Shown: in pieces, positions 8,748 to 17,657 of the stretch | Numbering within the stretch: the stretch's first letter is position 1 | Layout: the number at the start of each line of letters is the position of its first letter | DNA from: Anaerolineae bacterium | GTDB taxonomy: Bacteria > Chloroflexota > Anaerolineae > Aggregatilineales > Phototrophicaceae | Length of the DNA: 47,354 nt | Direction of reading: 5' to 3' | NCBI GenBank assembly: GCA_022842885.1 | Contig: JALHOR010000038.1 | Coordinates: 1 to 47,354, forward strand | Made by a program: the position numbers and the translations under genes | The notes under the pieces: generated by a model | Database searches by the model: none | What the model saw: only the letters and a program-made list of their open reading frames with translations | Told to the model about the DNA's origin: nothing

Positions 8748-9992
8748 ATGATACGATTTTTGCGCTGTTTTGGGCTGCTGCTATGTGTATTGACAGCCTG
8801 CCAAACATCTCCGACGCAACCGCTGCCAACGCTGGTGAATCTGGACGCGATTGCGACCCAGACCGCGCTTGCCAATATCCCCACGGCAACCAATACGCGC
8901 CTTGTGCCAACGCTGCTGCCGACCTTTACGCCGACCACGCCGCCGACTCTTGAACCGACCATTACACCAGTGCCAGCGACGCCGACACCGCCCGGTTTTA
9001 GCGCGACAGGCAGACTTTATTACATTTATAATCAGGATGCGATCGCGGTCATTAATGGCGACGGCACAGAAGGCAAAATTCTCGTCAGTTTTGGCGTGGG
9101 GCGACCGATTACCGATTTAACCGTATCGCCTGATAACCAGCTTTTAGCATATGTTGCGCCCGGTAGTGGCAGCGCCCGCGAAGTGTATATCAGCAATTTG
9201 GATGGAACATATACGCAGCAAGTGTCGTGCTTGGGCTTTAATGATGTGCGCTATGTAACATGGACGCCGGATAGCCAATCGCTGGCATTTTTTGCGGCAG
9301 GGTTGCTGGGTCAGCCGGGTGATTTGTATCTGGCAAGTTATATCGGCGCGAATGATTGCCCGGCTGGCAACAATCAGCGCGTGATTGTGCCATTCCAAAG
9401 CCCGGATATTCGTGGTCTCACGTTTAATCAGGCTGGGACGATTTTATTTTATGCGGGGGGCGGCAAAGACCTTTTTGCTTGGGATTTAACCAGCGGACGC
9501 CGGGCGATTATGGCATACAGCGGCGGGTACGAAGGCAACTTTGCGCCGATTCATAACCCCACCAGTAACCAATTGGCATTCTTGAATGGTGGGCAATATG
9601 ATGGGCAATATTTGCTAGGCTCAACTAATCTGATTGATAATACTGAAAGCATCCCCGATAACCCGGCTAGCTCCCGTGCTAGTTTGGAAGCGGCGTGGGA
9701 CTTAATCTGGAGTCGTGATGGCACGCTGTTGTTGGCAGCCGGCAAAGATACCCTCGTCTATTCCGATTTTGTTACCAATCAAGTCAAACGGGTAATGACA
9801 GAAATTCCTTTGAATTTCCCACAAGCGGTCATCCGCCCGGATAAACAGGAAATGGCGTTTACAGCCGTTGACCCGGAAACAGGTATCCAGCAGATTTTTG
9901 GCTACGACCTGCAAACTAGCACAACTCGCCCGATTACTGCTCACCCGGAAGGCAGCATTACCGATGTGGTGTGGCTGGAGGGCAACCCGTGA
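8748..9992 (+). CDS. Lipoprotein with TolB/WD40-like beta-propeller repeats
   Basis: This 414-residue protein has a lipoprotein signal peptide with the lipobox LTAC, placing the mature N-terminal Cys at about residue 18. A Thr/Pro-rich linker runs to residue ~80 (TPTTPPTLEPT). The rest is a set of six-bladed-propeller-type repeats: LTVSPDNQLLAYVAP, VTWTPDSQSLAFFA, LTFNQAGTILFYAGG, LIWSRDGTLLLAAG, AVIRPDKQEMAFTA. These match WD40-like/TolB repeats. The ATG at 8748 is chosen over an upstream TTG at 8694 because it puts the signal peptide at the N-terminus. It is the first gene of a long plus-strand run and overlaps the glycerate kinase gene. The ligand is unknown. Confidence 0.85.
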   Translation: MIRFLRCFGLLLCVLTACQTSPTQPLPTLVNLDAIATQTALANIPTATNTRLVPTLLPTFTPTTPPTLEPTITPVPATPTPPGFSATGRLYYIYNQDAIAVINGDGTEGKILVSFGVGRPITDLTVSPDNQLLAYVAPGSGSAREVYISNLDGTYTQQVSCLGFNDVRYVTWTPDSQSLAFFAAGLLGQPGDLYLASYIGANDCPAGNNQRVIVPFQSPDIRGLTFNQAGTILFYAGGGKDLFAWDLTSGRRAIMAYSGGYEGNFAPIHNPTSNQLAFLNGGQYDGQYLLGSTNLIDNTESIPDNPASSRASLEAAWDLIWSRDGTLLLAAGKDTLVYSDFVTNQVKRVMTEIPLNFPQAVIRPDKQEMAFTAVDPETGIQQIFGYDLQTSTTRPITAHPEGSITDVVWLEGNP

Positions 9993-11119
9993 AAATTTTG
10001 ATTGCGCCGGGCGCTTTCAAACATAGTCTCACAGCTTTTGAAGCCGCCGAAGCAATGGCGCGTGGCTTAAAAAAATCAGGGTTACAAGCGGAACTTCAAT
10101 TGATGCCCGCTGCTGATGGCGGCAATGGCACGCTGGAAGCATTTTTGGTGGCGGGCGGGGAACGGGTCACTATTCCGGTGGCTGACCCACTGATGCGCCC
10201 CATACAGGCGGATTATGGCTTGTTGGATGCTGGCAAAACTGCCGTGATTGAGATGGCGCTGGCATCCGGCTTGGAACTGCTCAAACCCCATGAACTCAAT
10301 CCGTTTTTGGCAACGACTTATGGCACAGGGCAATTGATGCAGCACGCGCTAGAACGCGGTGCAACGCGCTTCATCATTGGTATGGGCGGCAGCGCAACCG
10401 TAGATGGTGGTGCCGGCGCCCTCCAAGCATTGGGCGTTTATTTTGCGGATGAGCATGGCAAGCCGATTGCGCCCGGTAATGCTGGATTAGCCAGCATTAT
10501 CAGCCTCCATGCCAATCAGCTTGACCCACGCTGGCAGCAGGTTGACATTATTATCGCTTCCGATGTTGATAATCCTGCGGTAGGGGCAGACGGCGCGGCA
10601 GCAGTTTTTGGCGCACAAAAAGGGGCAACATTTAACGATATTCCGATTTTGGAGAGCCACTTAATTCATTATTTCAAACAGATTCAGCACTGGCACGGCA
10701 TTGATGTTAGTCATACAGAAGGCGGTGGGGCTGCCGGGGCGTTGGCGGCGGGCTTATTGGCATTTTTGGGTGGGCGCATTCAATCGGGCGTGGAACTTTT
10801 ATTGGAACAAAGTGGTTTCCGCGCTCAATTGGCGGATACCGATTTGGTGATTACGGGCGAAGGACAACTCGATTCGCAGACGATACATGGCAAAACGCCG
10901 CACGGCATCGCCCGTGTTGCCCGTGAATATAATGTGCCAACGATTGCTTTTGCCGGTAGTTTGAATGCTGATGATTTTATGCTGCATGATGCAGGTTTTC
11001 AGGCGGTGCTGCCCATCATGGATAAACCTATGTCCTTAGAGGAGGCACTTGCCCGCGCCAAACAACTGGTAGAACGCGCAGCATTGCGCTTGGGCTACAT
11101 CCTGAAAATGTCGTGCTGA
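9989..11119 (+). CDS. glxK: Glycerate kinase (GlxK/GarK family)
   Basis: This enzyme phosphorylates D-glycerate with ATP, feeding glyoxylate or glucarate breakdown into glycolysis. The 376-residue length is typical. Family motifs include the N-terminal KILIAPGAFKHSLTAFEAAEAM strand-helix (first 20 residues), LMPAADGGNGT, GMGGSATVDGGAGAL and GEGQLDSQT.HGKTPHGIARVA. Translation starts at GTG 9989, preceded by GGAGGG with 6-base spacing. The start overlaps the stop of the lipoprotein gene (GTGA), so the two are translationally coupled. An in-frame ATG further upstream would lack a ribosome site. Confidence 0.95.
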   Translation: MKILIAPGAFKHSLTAFEAAEAMARGLKKSGLQAELQLMPAADGGNGTLEAFLVAGGERVTIPVADPLMRPIQADYGLLDAGKTAVIEMALASGLELLKPHELNPFLATTYGTGQLMQHALERGATRFIIGMGGSATVDGGAGALQALGVYFADEHGKPIAPGNAGLASIISLHANQLDPRWQQVDIIIASDVDNPAVGADGAAAVFGAQKGATFNDIPILESHLIHYFKQIQHWHGIDVSHTEGGGAAGALAAGLLAFLGGRIQSGVELLLEQSGFRAQLADTDLVITGEGQLDSQTIHGKTPHGIARVAREYNVPTIAFAGSLNADDFMLHDAGFQAVLPIMDKPMSLEEALARAKQLVERAALRLGYILKMSC

Positions 11120-11134
11120 ATAAAGGGGGTCACG

Positions 11135-11217
11135 ATGGCTATTCCTGAGAAGATAAAAACCCGACTCCAAGCATCAACATTGCCGATTTGTTCATAGACG
11201 AAGATGATGAATCATGA
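11135..11217 (+). pseudogene. Possible frameshifted micro-ORF before the 11214 gene
   Basis: ATG at 11135 follows AGGGGGT with good spacing and reads MAIPEKIKTRLQAS, then stops early. Shifting frame by one base near 11175 gives NIADLFIDEDDES and a stop at 11215-11217 that overlaps the next start as ATGA. The exact ATGA join suggests a once-intact ~27-aa gene with a one-base indel, or a sequencing error. No known family is recognised. Confidence 0.25.
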
Positions 11218-12224
11218 AAGAAATTAACGAAAAATTCCCCACGCCACCTGACCACCCGAATGACCCACGCAGTCGCCCACGCCCGGCGTATGGGCATGAG
11301 ACTGACCCGGCATTATTGCCGGCACCTATCACGCGCAAAGTGTTGATGATTTCGCATAATCCGGTTTTCCAAACAGAAAATCGGCAAACTGCCCGCGAAT
11401 ATTTTCATTGGTATCGCCCAGTGGATTTGGCACGCGCTTATATGGATGATGTGCGCTGGTGTACCTATGGGTATGCCAATTACGAAGTTGTCGAAAGCGT
11501 GGCGGTGGATGGCTATCCGGTTAAGCGCGATAAATTCCGGTATACCGAAAAAAGTTATTTAGACGCTTGGCGCAACCGTACTTTCCATGACCCCGACGGT
11601 GTGGATTACTTAGAAATTGTGCGCGAGTTCCAGATTATTCAAAAAATCAACAGCGGCGCGATAGACGAAGTGTGGCTTTTTGGGCATCCCTATGGTGGCT
11701 ATTATGAATCCATCATGGGCGGACCCGGCGCGTTTTGGTGTAATGCCCCGGCGTTGGCTGGCACAGAACATGCCCAACGGCGCTTCGTGATTATGGGCTT
11801 TAATTTTGAACGCGGCGTGGGCGAAATGCTGGAAGATTTGGGGCATCGTGCTGAATCGATTCTGTTCAAACTTTACGAGAATATCAAAGGCGATGCCAAT
11901 TTGTGGGAACGCTTCATGAAGTGCGCTAAATCGCATCCCGGCGATGTGACCGAATGCGGCAATGTGCATTTCGCGCCCAATAGTGACCGCGATTATGATT
12001 GGGGCAATCCGAAAAAAGTGCTGAGTCGTTGCGACACTTGGTACAACTTTCCCCATTTAAACGGTGTGCCGCGCCTTGTGGATGACAGCGAATGGGGCAG
12101 TGGCGCGATTCGGCTGCATCATCTGTGGTGGTTTCGCCATTTCCCGCATATTTTGGGCGAGTCACACGGCATCGCGCATAATTGGTGGCAATACATCATT
12201 GACCCAAATACGGTGCTGGTTTAA
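11214..12224 (+). CDS. Conserved-looking hypothetical protein, 336 aa
   Basis: Function not recognised. The protein is soluble with no signal peptide, Pro-rich at the N-terminus, and unusually rich in Trp, His and Tyr. Probable active or binding segments are LMISHNPV near residue 42, WLFGHPYGGYYES near 165, MGGPGAFWCN near 178 and HHLWWFRHFPH near 302. The many conserved-looking His, Asp and Gly residues suggest a metal-dependent or hydrolase-like fold, but this is inference. It lies within the 8.7-16.8 kb co-directional run, between glycerate kinase and the LysM protein, and its ATG overlaps the stop of a possible broken micro-ORF. Confidence 0.75.
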   Translation: MKEINEKFPTPPDHPNDPRSRPRPAYGHETDPALLPAPITRKVLMISHNPVFQTENRQTAREYFHWYRPVDLARAYMDDVRWCTYGYANYEVVESVAVDGYPVKRDKFRYTEKSYLDAWRNRTFHDPDGVDYLEIVREFQIIQKINSGAIDEVWLFGHPYGGYYESIMGGPGAFWCNAPALAGTEHAQRRFVIMGFNFERGVGEMLEDLGHRAESILFKLYENIKGDANLWERFMKCAKSHPGDVTECGNVHFAPNSDRDYDWGNPKKVLSRCDTWYNFPHLNGVPRLVDDSEWGSGAIRLHHLWWFRHFPHILGESHGIAHNWWQYIIDPNTVLV

Positions 12225-12303
12225 GACCAAAAACGCGCTTTTTTAGCGGAATGCGTTACAATAATGATAATGATTTTCCGTGCTATTCTGGGAGAGACAT
12301 ATC

Positions 12304-13095
12304 GTGTTTAAGAAGCACTTTTGGCTAAAAATGGTGGTCTTTTTGCTGGTGCTGTTTAGCACCATGACGGTTTTTGCTCAGGAACAAAGTTATACCGTGC
12401 AACCCGGCGATACGATTCAGCGCATCGCCAATGCTTTTAACGTCACGGTAGATGCTATTCTCATTCGCAATGGCATTATTGACCCGAATCGTATTCAACG
12501 CGGGCAAGTGCTGATTATCCCCATCGGGGGACTCACGCCGCCGCGCACACATACGGTGAAAGCTGGAGAACGCTTGTCGGATATTGCCATTCGCTACAAT
12601 ACGACGGTGCAAGCATTGGTCAGCGTGAACACAATTCCCAATCAAAGTAATCTTGTACCGGGGCAAGTGCTGAATCTGCCGCCGATTGGTGGACCCATTA
12701 CTTTCCCGGTGCGGCATATCGTAGATACCGGCGAAACATTACGCACCATCGCTGAACGTTACGGCACAACGTGGCAAGCTATCGCCGCTGCCAATAATTT
12801 ATCCAATCCCAACTATATTTTGGCTGGAACAATTTTGACGATTCCCGCGCCCGGTTTTGGCACAGGTGGTCCCGTCATTACACCCACACCCACCACCCCG
12901 ACCCAACCGACTGTGCCGGGTCCTATTTTGCCGCGCCGCGTGGTTAATGGGCGTTACACCGTGCAAGCCGGGGATAATATGTTCGCCATCGCCTCTGAAT
13001 TCGGCGTGAATATTTACACGATTGCACAGGCGAATGGCTTGCTGAATTTGAATGCCATCTATACCGGACAATCGCTGCTCATTCCGGGTCGCTAA
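12304..13095 (+). CDS. Secreted protein with four LysM domains
   Basis: This 263-residue exported protein has a signal peptide (KKHFWLKMVVFLLVLF, cleavage near VFAQE) followed by four LysM modules. The modules start at YTVQPGDTIQRIANAF, HTVKAGERLSDIAIRY, HIVDTGETLRTIAERY and YTVQAGDNMFAIASEF, and each ends in a GQVLxIP-type strand. A Pro/Thr linker separates the third and fourth. LysM binds N-acetylglucosamine polymers such as peptidoglycan. No catalytic domain is attached, so a wall-binding or adaptor role is likely. The GTG at 12304 is chosen because GGGAGAG lies 8 bases upstream. It ends one base before the arginase-like gene starts. Confidence 0.92.
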   Translation: MFKKHFWLKMVVFLLVLFSTMTVFAQEQSYTVQPGDTIQRIANAFNVTVDAILIRNGIIDPNRIQRGQVLIIPIGGLTPPRTHTVKAGERLSDIAIRYNTTVQALVSVNTIPNQSNLVPGQVLNLPPIGGPITFPVRHIVDTGETLRTIAERYGTTWQAIAAANNLSNPNYILAGTILTIPAPGFGTGGPVITPTPTTPTQPTVPGPILPRRVVNGRYTVQAGDNMFAIASEFGVNIYTIAQANGLLNLNAIYTGQSLLIPGR

Positions 13096-13096
13096 G

Positions 13097-13891
13097 ATGA
13101 CCGACTTGATTTGTATTGGTGTTCCCTACTGGCTCGGTGAAAAAACAGGCTACACCGGGTCAGTGGATGCCATCAAAAATTCCGGCATTGCGGCAGAAAT
13201 GGGCGCGGCATGGTTAGATATTACGCCCGATTTCACGGATGTTCCTGATGCGTTGACGGCGGCAAACAAAAGCCTAGCGGCGACAATCGCGGCACATCCG
13301 GGCAAATTGCCCTTCATTTTTGCGGCGGATTGCACCTCTTGTTTAGGCGCGATGAAAGGGCTGGAACAGCAGCAACCTGCTGTCGTGTGGTACGACGGGC
13401 ATGGCGATTTCAACACGCCCGAAACGACCCCTAGTGGTTTCGCCGGGGGAATGCCTTTGGCGGCGCTAGTGGGGCGCGGCAATCAGTCATGGCTATCAGC
13501 AATTGGGTTGACGCCCGTAGCCGAACAAGATGTGATGATTACCGATGCCCGCGATCTTGACCCCCAAGAAGGCGAAAATCTGTGTGCTAGTAAGTTGGCT
13601 TTTTTGCCCCAACTTGACCAATTGTTGACTCATCCTTTGCCGAATAAGCCGCTGTATATTCATTTTGATACCGATGTAGTCAAATTAGACGATATGCCTG
13701 CCATGAGTTATCCGGCGGCAGGTGGTGCTGATTTGGCAACGACGATTGCTACGCTGCGGCGACTTATCCGCGATGGCAAAATTGCGGGTGTATTATTCAG
13801 CCTGTGGAACAATACCTTGCCCGGCGCGGATAAAGCTCTCAATAGCACTCTGCAAATCGTGCGAGCCATGCGTGAGGAGTTATCAGCTTGA
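13097..13891 (+). CDS. Arginase/agmatinase-superfamily hydrolase
   Basis: This 264-residue enzyme of the ureohydrolase fold would use a binuclear Mn centre. Metal-binding motifs are present as WYDGHGDFN (D100, H102, D104) and HFDTDVVKLDD (D191, D193). The first motif, usually GGDHS, reads AADCTS here, so the usual His ligand is C79; some arginase relatives also carry Cys at this place. The protein is somewhat shorter than classical arginases (about 300 residues). The start codon follows the LysM gene stop by one base, and the stop overlaps the next start. The substrate (arginine, agmatine, formiminoglutamate or other) cannot be read from the sequence. Confidence 0.85.
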   Translation: MTDLICIGVPYWLGEKTGYTGSVDAIKNSGIAAEMGAAWLDITPDFTDVPDALTAANKSLAATIAAHPGKLPFIFAADCTSCLGAMKGLEQQQPAVVWYDGHGDFNTPETTPSGFAGGMPLAALVGRGNQSWLSAIGLTPVAEQDVMITDARDLDPQEGENLCASKLAFLPQLDQLLTHPLPNKPLYIHFDTDVVKLDDMPAMSYPAAGGADLATTIATLRRLIRDGKIAGVLFSLWNNTLPGADKALNSTLQIVRAMREELSA

Positions 13892-14889
13892 CGGCTGCAT
13901 CGCGTTTGGCTGTGTGGCTGCTGCGCTTATCGCTAGCGGCGTTGCTGCTGTTCGGCTCAGATGTGCTGTTGTGGGCGGACATCCAAACGCGCCCCATTGA
14001 AGAATGGCTGCTGCACGGCATCGGTTATGTGCTGCTGGCAACGCTGCTGTTGGATGTGTGCGTGCGCTATCGCATTCGGGATGTCTATGATGGGATGGCG
14101 GCAGTGGCGATTTATGCTCTTATCGCGGGTTTGCTGATTACACCCCAAGTCTCGTTAGCCGATTTTCCGCGCACATTAATTTCCCGAACTTTGGGCGGGC
14201 ATAATTTGGGCGCGGCAGTCGGCTTTGGTATTTTTTTGGTGCTGACTGCCGGGCATTTGCCGCGCTATCGGCGGGTATTGGTGGCGGGCATGGCATGGAC
14301 AGGGTTTTATTGGGGAACATGGATGCGCTGGACACCTGTATTCAGCCCCTTGTTTACCCAAGCGGTTGATTTACTGACGATGTTTTTTTATGCTGCCGTG
14401 CCTGTGGCATTTGGGTTATTATTTTTTACACTAGCGCGGCAAATAAAAGCCTCTATCACCCCGGCTGATTTCAAACTTTCGATTGTGGGCGGCTTGTTTT
14501 TGTTGTTGGCGTTGTCGCTCCTATTCATTGTTCGCGTGTTACAAAGTGCGCTCAATATGGCAGCGTTGGGGCTGACATTGACGCTAGTTGGGGTTTGTGT
14601 CGGGATTTTATGGTTCCGGCGCAACGAAAAAGCGCCGATGGTGCTGACCGCGCATCTTCCCCCTACGCCGTTGCATCCCTTGTGGTTGCTGCTGTCTGGT
14701 ATTGCGTTTGTGGGCATGACGATTTTAGGCTATTCGCTGCCCTTGGTAGGAACACTGGAATACAATCAATTATTCCTAATGGAATTGGGGTATGTGGGTG
14801 TGGGCTTTTTGTGGTTGCCGATTCTTGCTGGTGTGATTGCGATTCGGGGTATAGATTATCAGATGCGAACCCGCCAATTGGATGCCTAA
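13888..14889 (+). CDS. Polytopic membrane protein of unknown function
   Basis: A 333-residue protein with about nine hydrophobic segments and short loops. It is not recognised as a transporter or enzyme family. The start is TTG at 13888, supported by a strong GAGGAG 8 bases upstream (13874-13879). The TTGA overlaps the arginase-like stop, so the two genes are translationally coupled. Charged loops (RYRIRDVYDG, FRRNEKAPM) are placed as expected for an inner-membrane protein. Its place in the run suggests co-expression with envelope-related neighbours. Confidence 0.75.
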   Translation: MTAASRLAVWLLRLSLAALLLFGSDVLLWADIQTRPIEEWLLHGIGYVLLATLLLDVCVRYRIRDVYDGMAAVAIYALIAGLLITPQVSLADFPRTLISRTLGGHNLGAAVGFGIFLVLTAGHLPRYRRVLVAGMAWTGFYWGTWMRWTPVFSPLFTQAVDLLTMFFYAAVPVAFGLLFFTLARQIKASITPADFKLSIVGGLFLLLALSLLFIVRVLQSALNMAALGLTLTLVGVCVGILWFRRNEKAPMVLTAHLPPTPLHPLWLLLSGIAFVGMTILGYSLPLVGTLEYNQLFLMELGYVGVGFLWLPILAGVIAIRGIDYQMRTRQLDA

Positions 14890-14962
14890 GAGTTCATCAA
14901 AAGTTCATAAGCCTGTGCCACGTTATAAAGCATTGGTTCAATGGCGCATCTTGAGGTTTCTT

Positions 14963-15907
14963 ATGTTTAAAAAAATAGTGGTTTTTCTCGGTTTATTCGT
15001 CTTCATCATTTCTCTCCACGCCCAAGATACTGATTTTCTTACCGGAACACTGACCTTTGAAGGGCGTGACCGCCAATATTGGGTTGCCCTGCCAGAAAAT
15101 TATGATGCCGATACCCCGGCGCCAGTGGTAATTTTGCTGCATGGCTCTGGTGGCACAGCACAAGAATTTCTGGCGTTTACGGGTTATCGGCGTCTGGCAG
15201 ATAAAACCGGTACGATTTTGGTTGCGCCGCAGGGCGTTCAAAATAGTTGGGGTTATTTAGACCCGGAACAACTGCATCCTGAAGATTTATACACCAACGA
15301 TTGGGATTTGTTGGCACTGCTCATTGACCAACTCACAACTGAATATGCGGTGGATGCCGAGCGTGTCTATTTATTGGGTCTCTCCAATGGGGGTATGTTG
15401 GCGCAGCGGACGATGTGCGAACATGGCGATAAATTGGCAGGCGTGGCAGTGATTATTGGCGCGATGAATAATTTACTCGCAGAACATTGTATGCAGATGT
15501 CGCCGCTGCCGCTATTGCTGGTGCGGGCAACTAACGATGAAATTTTCCCGTGGGCGGGCGATGCCACGTTTAAATCCGATGGGCGCTTTTTGCTGAATTA
15601 TTCGTCTCAACAAATGATGGATTTTTATACAGGACTCTTTGGTTGTTCACGCCCGGACGGTGTGACCAACCGGACAGCATCGGGCAGCGCGACGCGAGTG
15701 GTGCTAGATTCATTTACCCGCTGCCGCGCTGGCGCAGCCGTGTTGATGTACGCCCTGTTCGATTTTCCCCATGCCTATCCCCAAAATATCTTCGTTATTT
15801 TGAAAGAGGATAAAGTCGGGACGATGGAAGATGCCATTTGGGAATTTTTTATGTCGCATCCTGAAACACTCACAGAACCCGATGCTGAATCAACGGAGTC
15901 GCCTTAA
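14963..15907 (+). CDS. Secreted alpha/beta-hydrolase, PHB-depolymerase/LpqC-like esterase
   Basis: This 314-residue exported protein has a signal peptide (MFKKIVVFLGLFVFIISLHA) and an alpha/beta-hydrolase domain. Visible elements are VVILLHGSGG (oxyanion region), the nucleophile S141 in GLSNGG, a probable Asp in RATNDEIFPW, and a His in FDFPHAYP. The pattern fits the polyhydroxybutyrate depolymerase / feruloyl-esterase-like family (COG3509). The start at 14963 has TTGAGG 6 bases upstream and gives a clean signal peptide; an ATG at 14882 would bury it. The last base of the stop codon is the first base of the next start. The natural substrate is unknown. Confidence 0.85.
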   Translation: MFKKIVVFLGLFVFIISLHAQDTDFLTGTLTFEGRDRQYWVALPENYDADTPAPVVILLHGSGGTAQEFLAFTGYRRLADKTGTILVAPQGVQNSWGYLDPEQLHPEDLYTNDWDLLALLIDQLTTEYAVDAERVYLLGLSNGGMLAQRTMCEHGDKLAGVAVIIGAMNNLLAEHCMQMSPLPLLLVRATNDEIFPWAGDATFKSDGRFLLNYSSQQMMDFYTGLFGCSRPDGVTNRTASGSATRVVLDSFTRCRAGAAVLMYALFDFPHAYPQNIFVILKEDKVGTMEDAIWEFFMSHPETLTEPDAESTESP

Positions 15908-16815
15908 TGCCAGATTCACCTGAAACACGTTTGCAGCGAGCAAGATTATCCCTAGAAGGGTTATCTGTTGCTGATGCGCTGGGTGGTTTTTTGGAAATGC
16001 AGCCCGTTAAACCAGAACGGGCTATAGAACGCCGCATTCCGAATGTGCAACAGTGGCACTTCACTGATGATACCAACATGGCACTCTCAATTTATGCTAT
16101 CTTGCGGCGCTACGGCAAAATCGAGCAAGAAGCATTGGCACAGCATTTCGCCAAATATTATGAGCGCAGTCGTGGTTATGGTGCCGGCGCACGCCGCCTC
16201 TTAAGCGAAATCCGTGGTGGTGGTGAATGGCGCGATTTAAGCAAACAGCTTTTCGGCGGTGGGTCTTTTGGCAATGGCGGTGCGATGCGGATTGCACCAT
16301 TAGGGGCGTATTTTGCCGATGATATGGATGCGCTGATTGAAAATGCCCGCCTAGCGACAGAAATCACCCATGCTCATCCCGAAGGCATTGCAGGCGGCAT
16401 TGTGGTGGCGGCTGCCGCAGCTATCGCGTGGCAATTACGTGGACAACCCAAACCGACCTATGCCGAATTTATCGAAAAAGTGCTGCCATTTATTCCGGAT
16501 GGGGTGGTAAAACAAGGCTGTATTGCTGCCCGTGAGTTGCCCGAAAATAGTTCTGTTGTGGATGTCGTCGAGAAAATTGGCAACGGACAAAAAGTGACTG
16601 CCCAAGATACAGTGCCTTTCGTGTTATATAACGCTGGCAAATATCTGGATCATTATGTGGATGCTTTTTGGCACACGGCATCGGGCGGCGGCGATGTGGA
16701 TACCACTTGCGCGATGGTTGGCGGCATTATCGCGCTGTATGTTGGAGAAGACAGCATCCCGGCAGAATGGCGCACGCGCCGCGAACCACTGCCTGATTGG
16801 ACATTTGCGGATTAA
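15907..16815 (+). CDS. ADP-ribosylglycohydrolase family protein (DraG-like)
   Basis: This 302-residue cytosolic enzyme of the family removes ADP-ribose from proteins or from ADP-ribosylated small molecules using two Mg ions. Metal-binding motifs are FTDDTNM (residues 52-58) and GGGDVDTTCAMVGG near residue 260. Other family segments are SFGNGGAMRIAPLGA and THAHPEGIAGG. It is the last gene of the plus-strand run and overlaps the esterase stop by one base. A nearby ADP-ribosyltransferase is not seen, so the target is unknown. Confidence 0.92.
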   Translation: MPDSPETRLQRARLSLEGLSVADALGGFLEMQPVKPERAIERRIPNVQQWHFTDDTNMALSIYAILRRYGKIEQEALAQHFAKYYERSRGYGAGARRLLSEIRGGGEWRDLSKQLFGGGSFGNGGAMRIAPLGAYFADDMDALIENARLATEITHAHPEGIAGGIVVAAAAAIAWQLRGQPKPTYAEFIEKVLPFIPDGVVKQGCIAARELPENSSVVDVVEKIGNGQKVTAQDTVPFVLYNAGKYLDHYVDAFWHTASGGGDVDTTCAMVGGIIALYVGEDSIPAEWRTRREPLPDWTFAD

Positions 16816-16849
16816 ACTGTTTTTTATGTTGTCAGTCAAAAAATGTCGT

Positions 16850-16882
16850 GTAGGTTCAGGGCGCGATATATCGCGCCCCTAC
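16850..16882. repeat. Palindromic repeat, family B
   Basis: A 20-bp perfect palindrome GGGCGCGATATATCGCGCCC at 16859-16878, framed by GTAGG on the left and CTAC on the right. The framing GTAGG...CCCTAC matches family A repeats, so both may be variants of one REP-like design. It lies between convergent genes. Confidence 0.7.
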
Positions 16883-16920
16883 AACAATCTGCTATTAATG
16901 CGATGGGCTGAAAAATTATT

Positions 16921-16944
16921 GCTAAAAGCTGATTGCTAAAAGCT
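16921..16944. repeat. AAAGCTGAT-type short repeat, copy 1
   Basis: GCTAAAAGCTGATTGCTAAA and a further AGCT form a short heptad-like direct repeat. A related array is at 21951-21977. Both are intergenic and downstream of genes. Confidence 0.45.
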
Positions 16945-16945
16945 A

Positions 16946-17608
16946 TTACGCTTCTTGTGTGGTTAATTCTTCGCCGCGAGCGACAGCGATAGCATTTTTG
17001 ACCAGCCGGGCGCGAGAACGCAACTTGGATTCTGTCCATGTGCCATCACCCGTCAGCCATGCTGCCATCCCTGCTGTCACTGCACCTGCTTTGATAAATT
17101 CACCCGCGTTATCAGCACTCATGCCCCCATTGCACATGAATTTGATGTGATTTAGAGGTCCAGAAATCGCTTTATAATAATCCAACCCCAATGTGCCAAT
17201 CGGGAAAATTTTGAGCATTTTCACGCCCATGCTCCACGCATTCACGGCTTCAGTCGGGGTAATAACGCCGGGCGCGATGAAAATGTCCGGTTTCATGATA
17301 GCTTCGACCACATCCGGCTGAAACGAAGGCGACACAACAAAATTAGCCCCTGCCCCTAACACCCGTTTGGCAGTTTCCACATTTAAGACCGTTCCCATGC
17401 CGGCACACACTTTATCGCCAAACTGTTTTTTGACGGCTTGCATGGCTTCAATCGGTTCAACCGAATTCATCGTAAATTCAAAGATATGGATGCCCTCATC
17501 CATCAAAATTTCGACCAGTTCCAGCGCCACCGCCGGATGAAAATCGCCACGCATCCCGGCGACAATGCCGTCGCGTGCCATCCAATCGTAGACAAATTGT
17601 GAATCCAT
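16946..17608 (-). CDS. KDPG/KHG-type aldolase
   Basis: This 220-residue class I aldolase resembles 2-keto-3-deoxy-6-phosphogluconate / 4-hydroxy-2-oxoglutarate aldolase. The Schiff-base lysine is K133 in MLKIFPIG and the catalytic glutamate is E44 in IFEFTMNSV. GAGANFVVSPSFQPDVV and APGVITPTEA are also typical. The start at 17608 has GGAG 9 bases upstream; an extended start at 17698 is unsupported and would run into the neighbouring gene. It follows the aldo-keto reductase gene by 49 bases on the same strand. No Edd dehydratase is nearby, so a role in sugar-acid breakdown, rather than a full Entner-Doudoroff pathway, is suggested. Confidence 0.9.
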   Translation of the reverse strand: MDSQFVYDWMARDGIVAGMRGDFHPAVALELVEILMDEGIHIFEFTMNSVEPIEAMQAVKKQFGDKVCAGMGTVLNVETAKRVLGAGANFVVSPSFQPDVVEAIMKPDIFIAPGVITPTEAVNAWSMGVKMLKIFPIGTLGLDYYKAISGPLNHIKFMCNGGMSADNAGEFIKAGAVTAGMAAWLTGDGTWTESKLRSRARLVKNAIAVARGEELTTQEA

Positions 17609-17657
17609 GTTATTTTCTCCTGAATAGTGCAATTTTTGCCTATTGTACCTGCAATGC

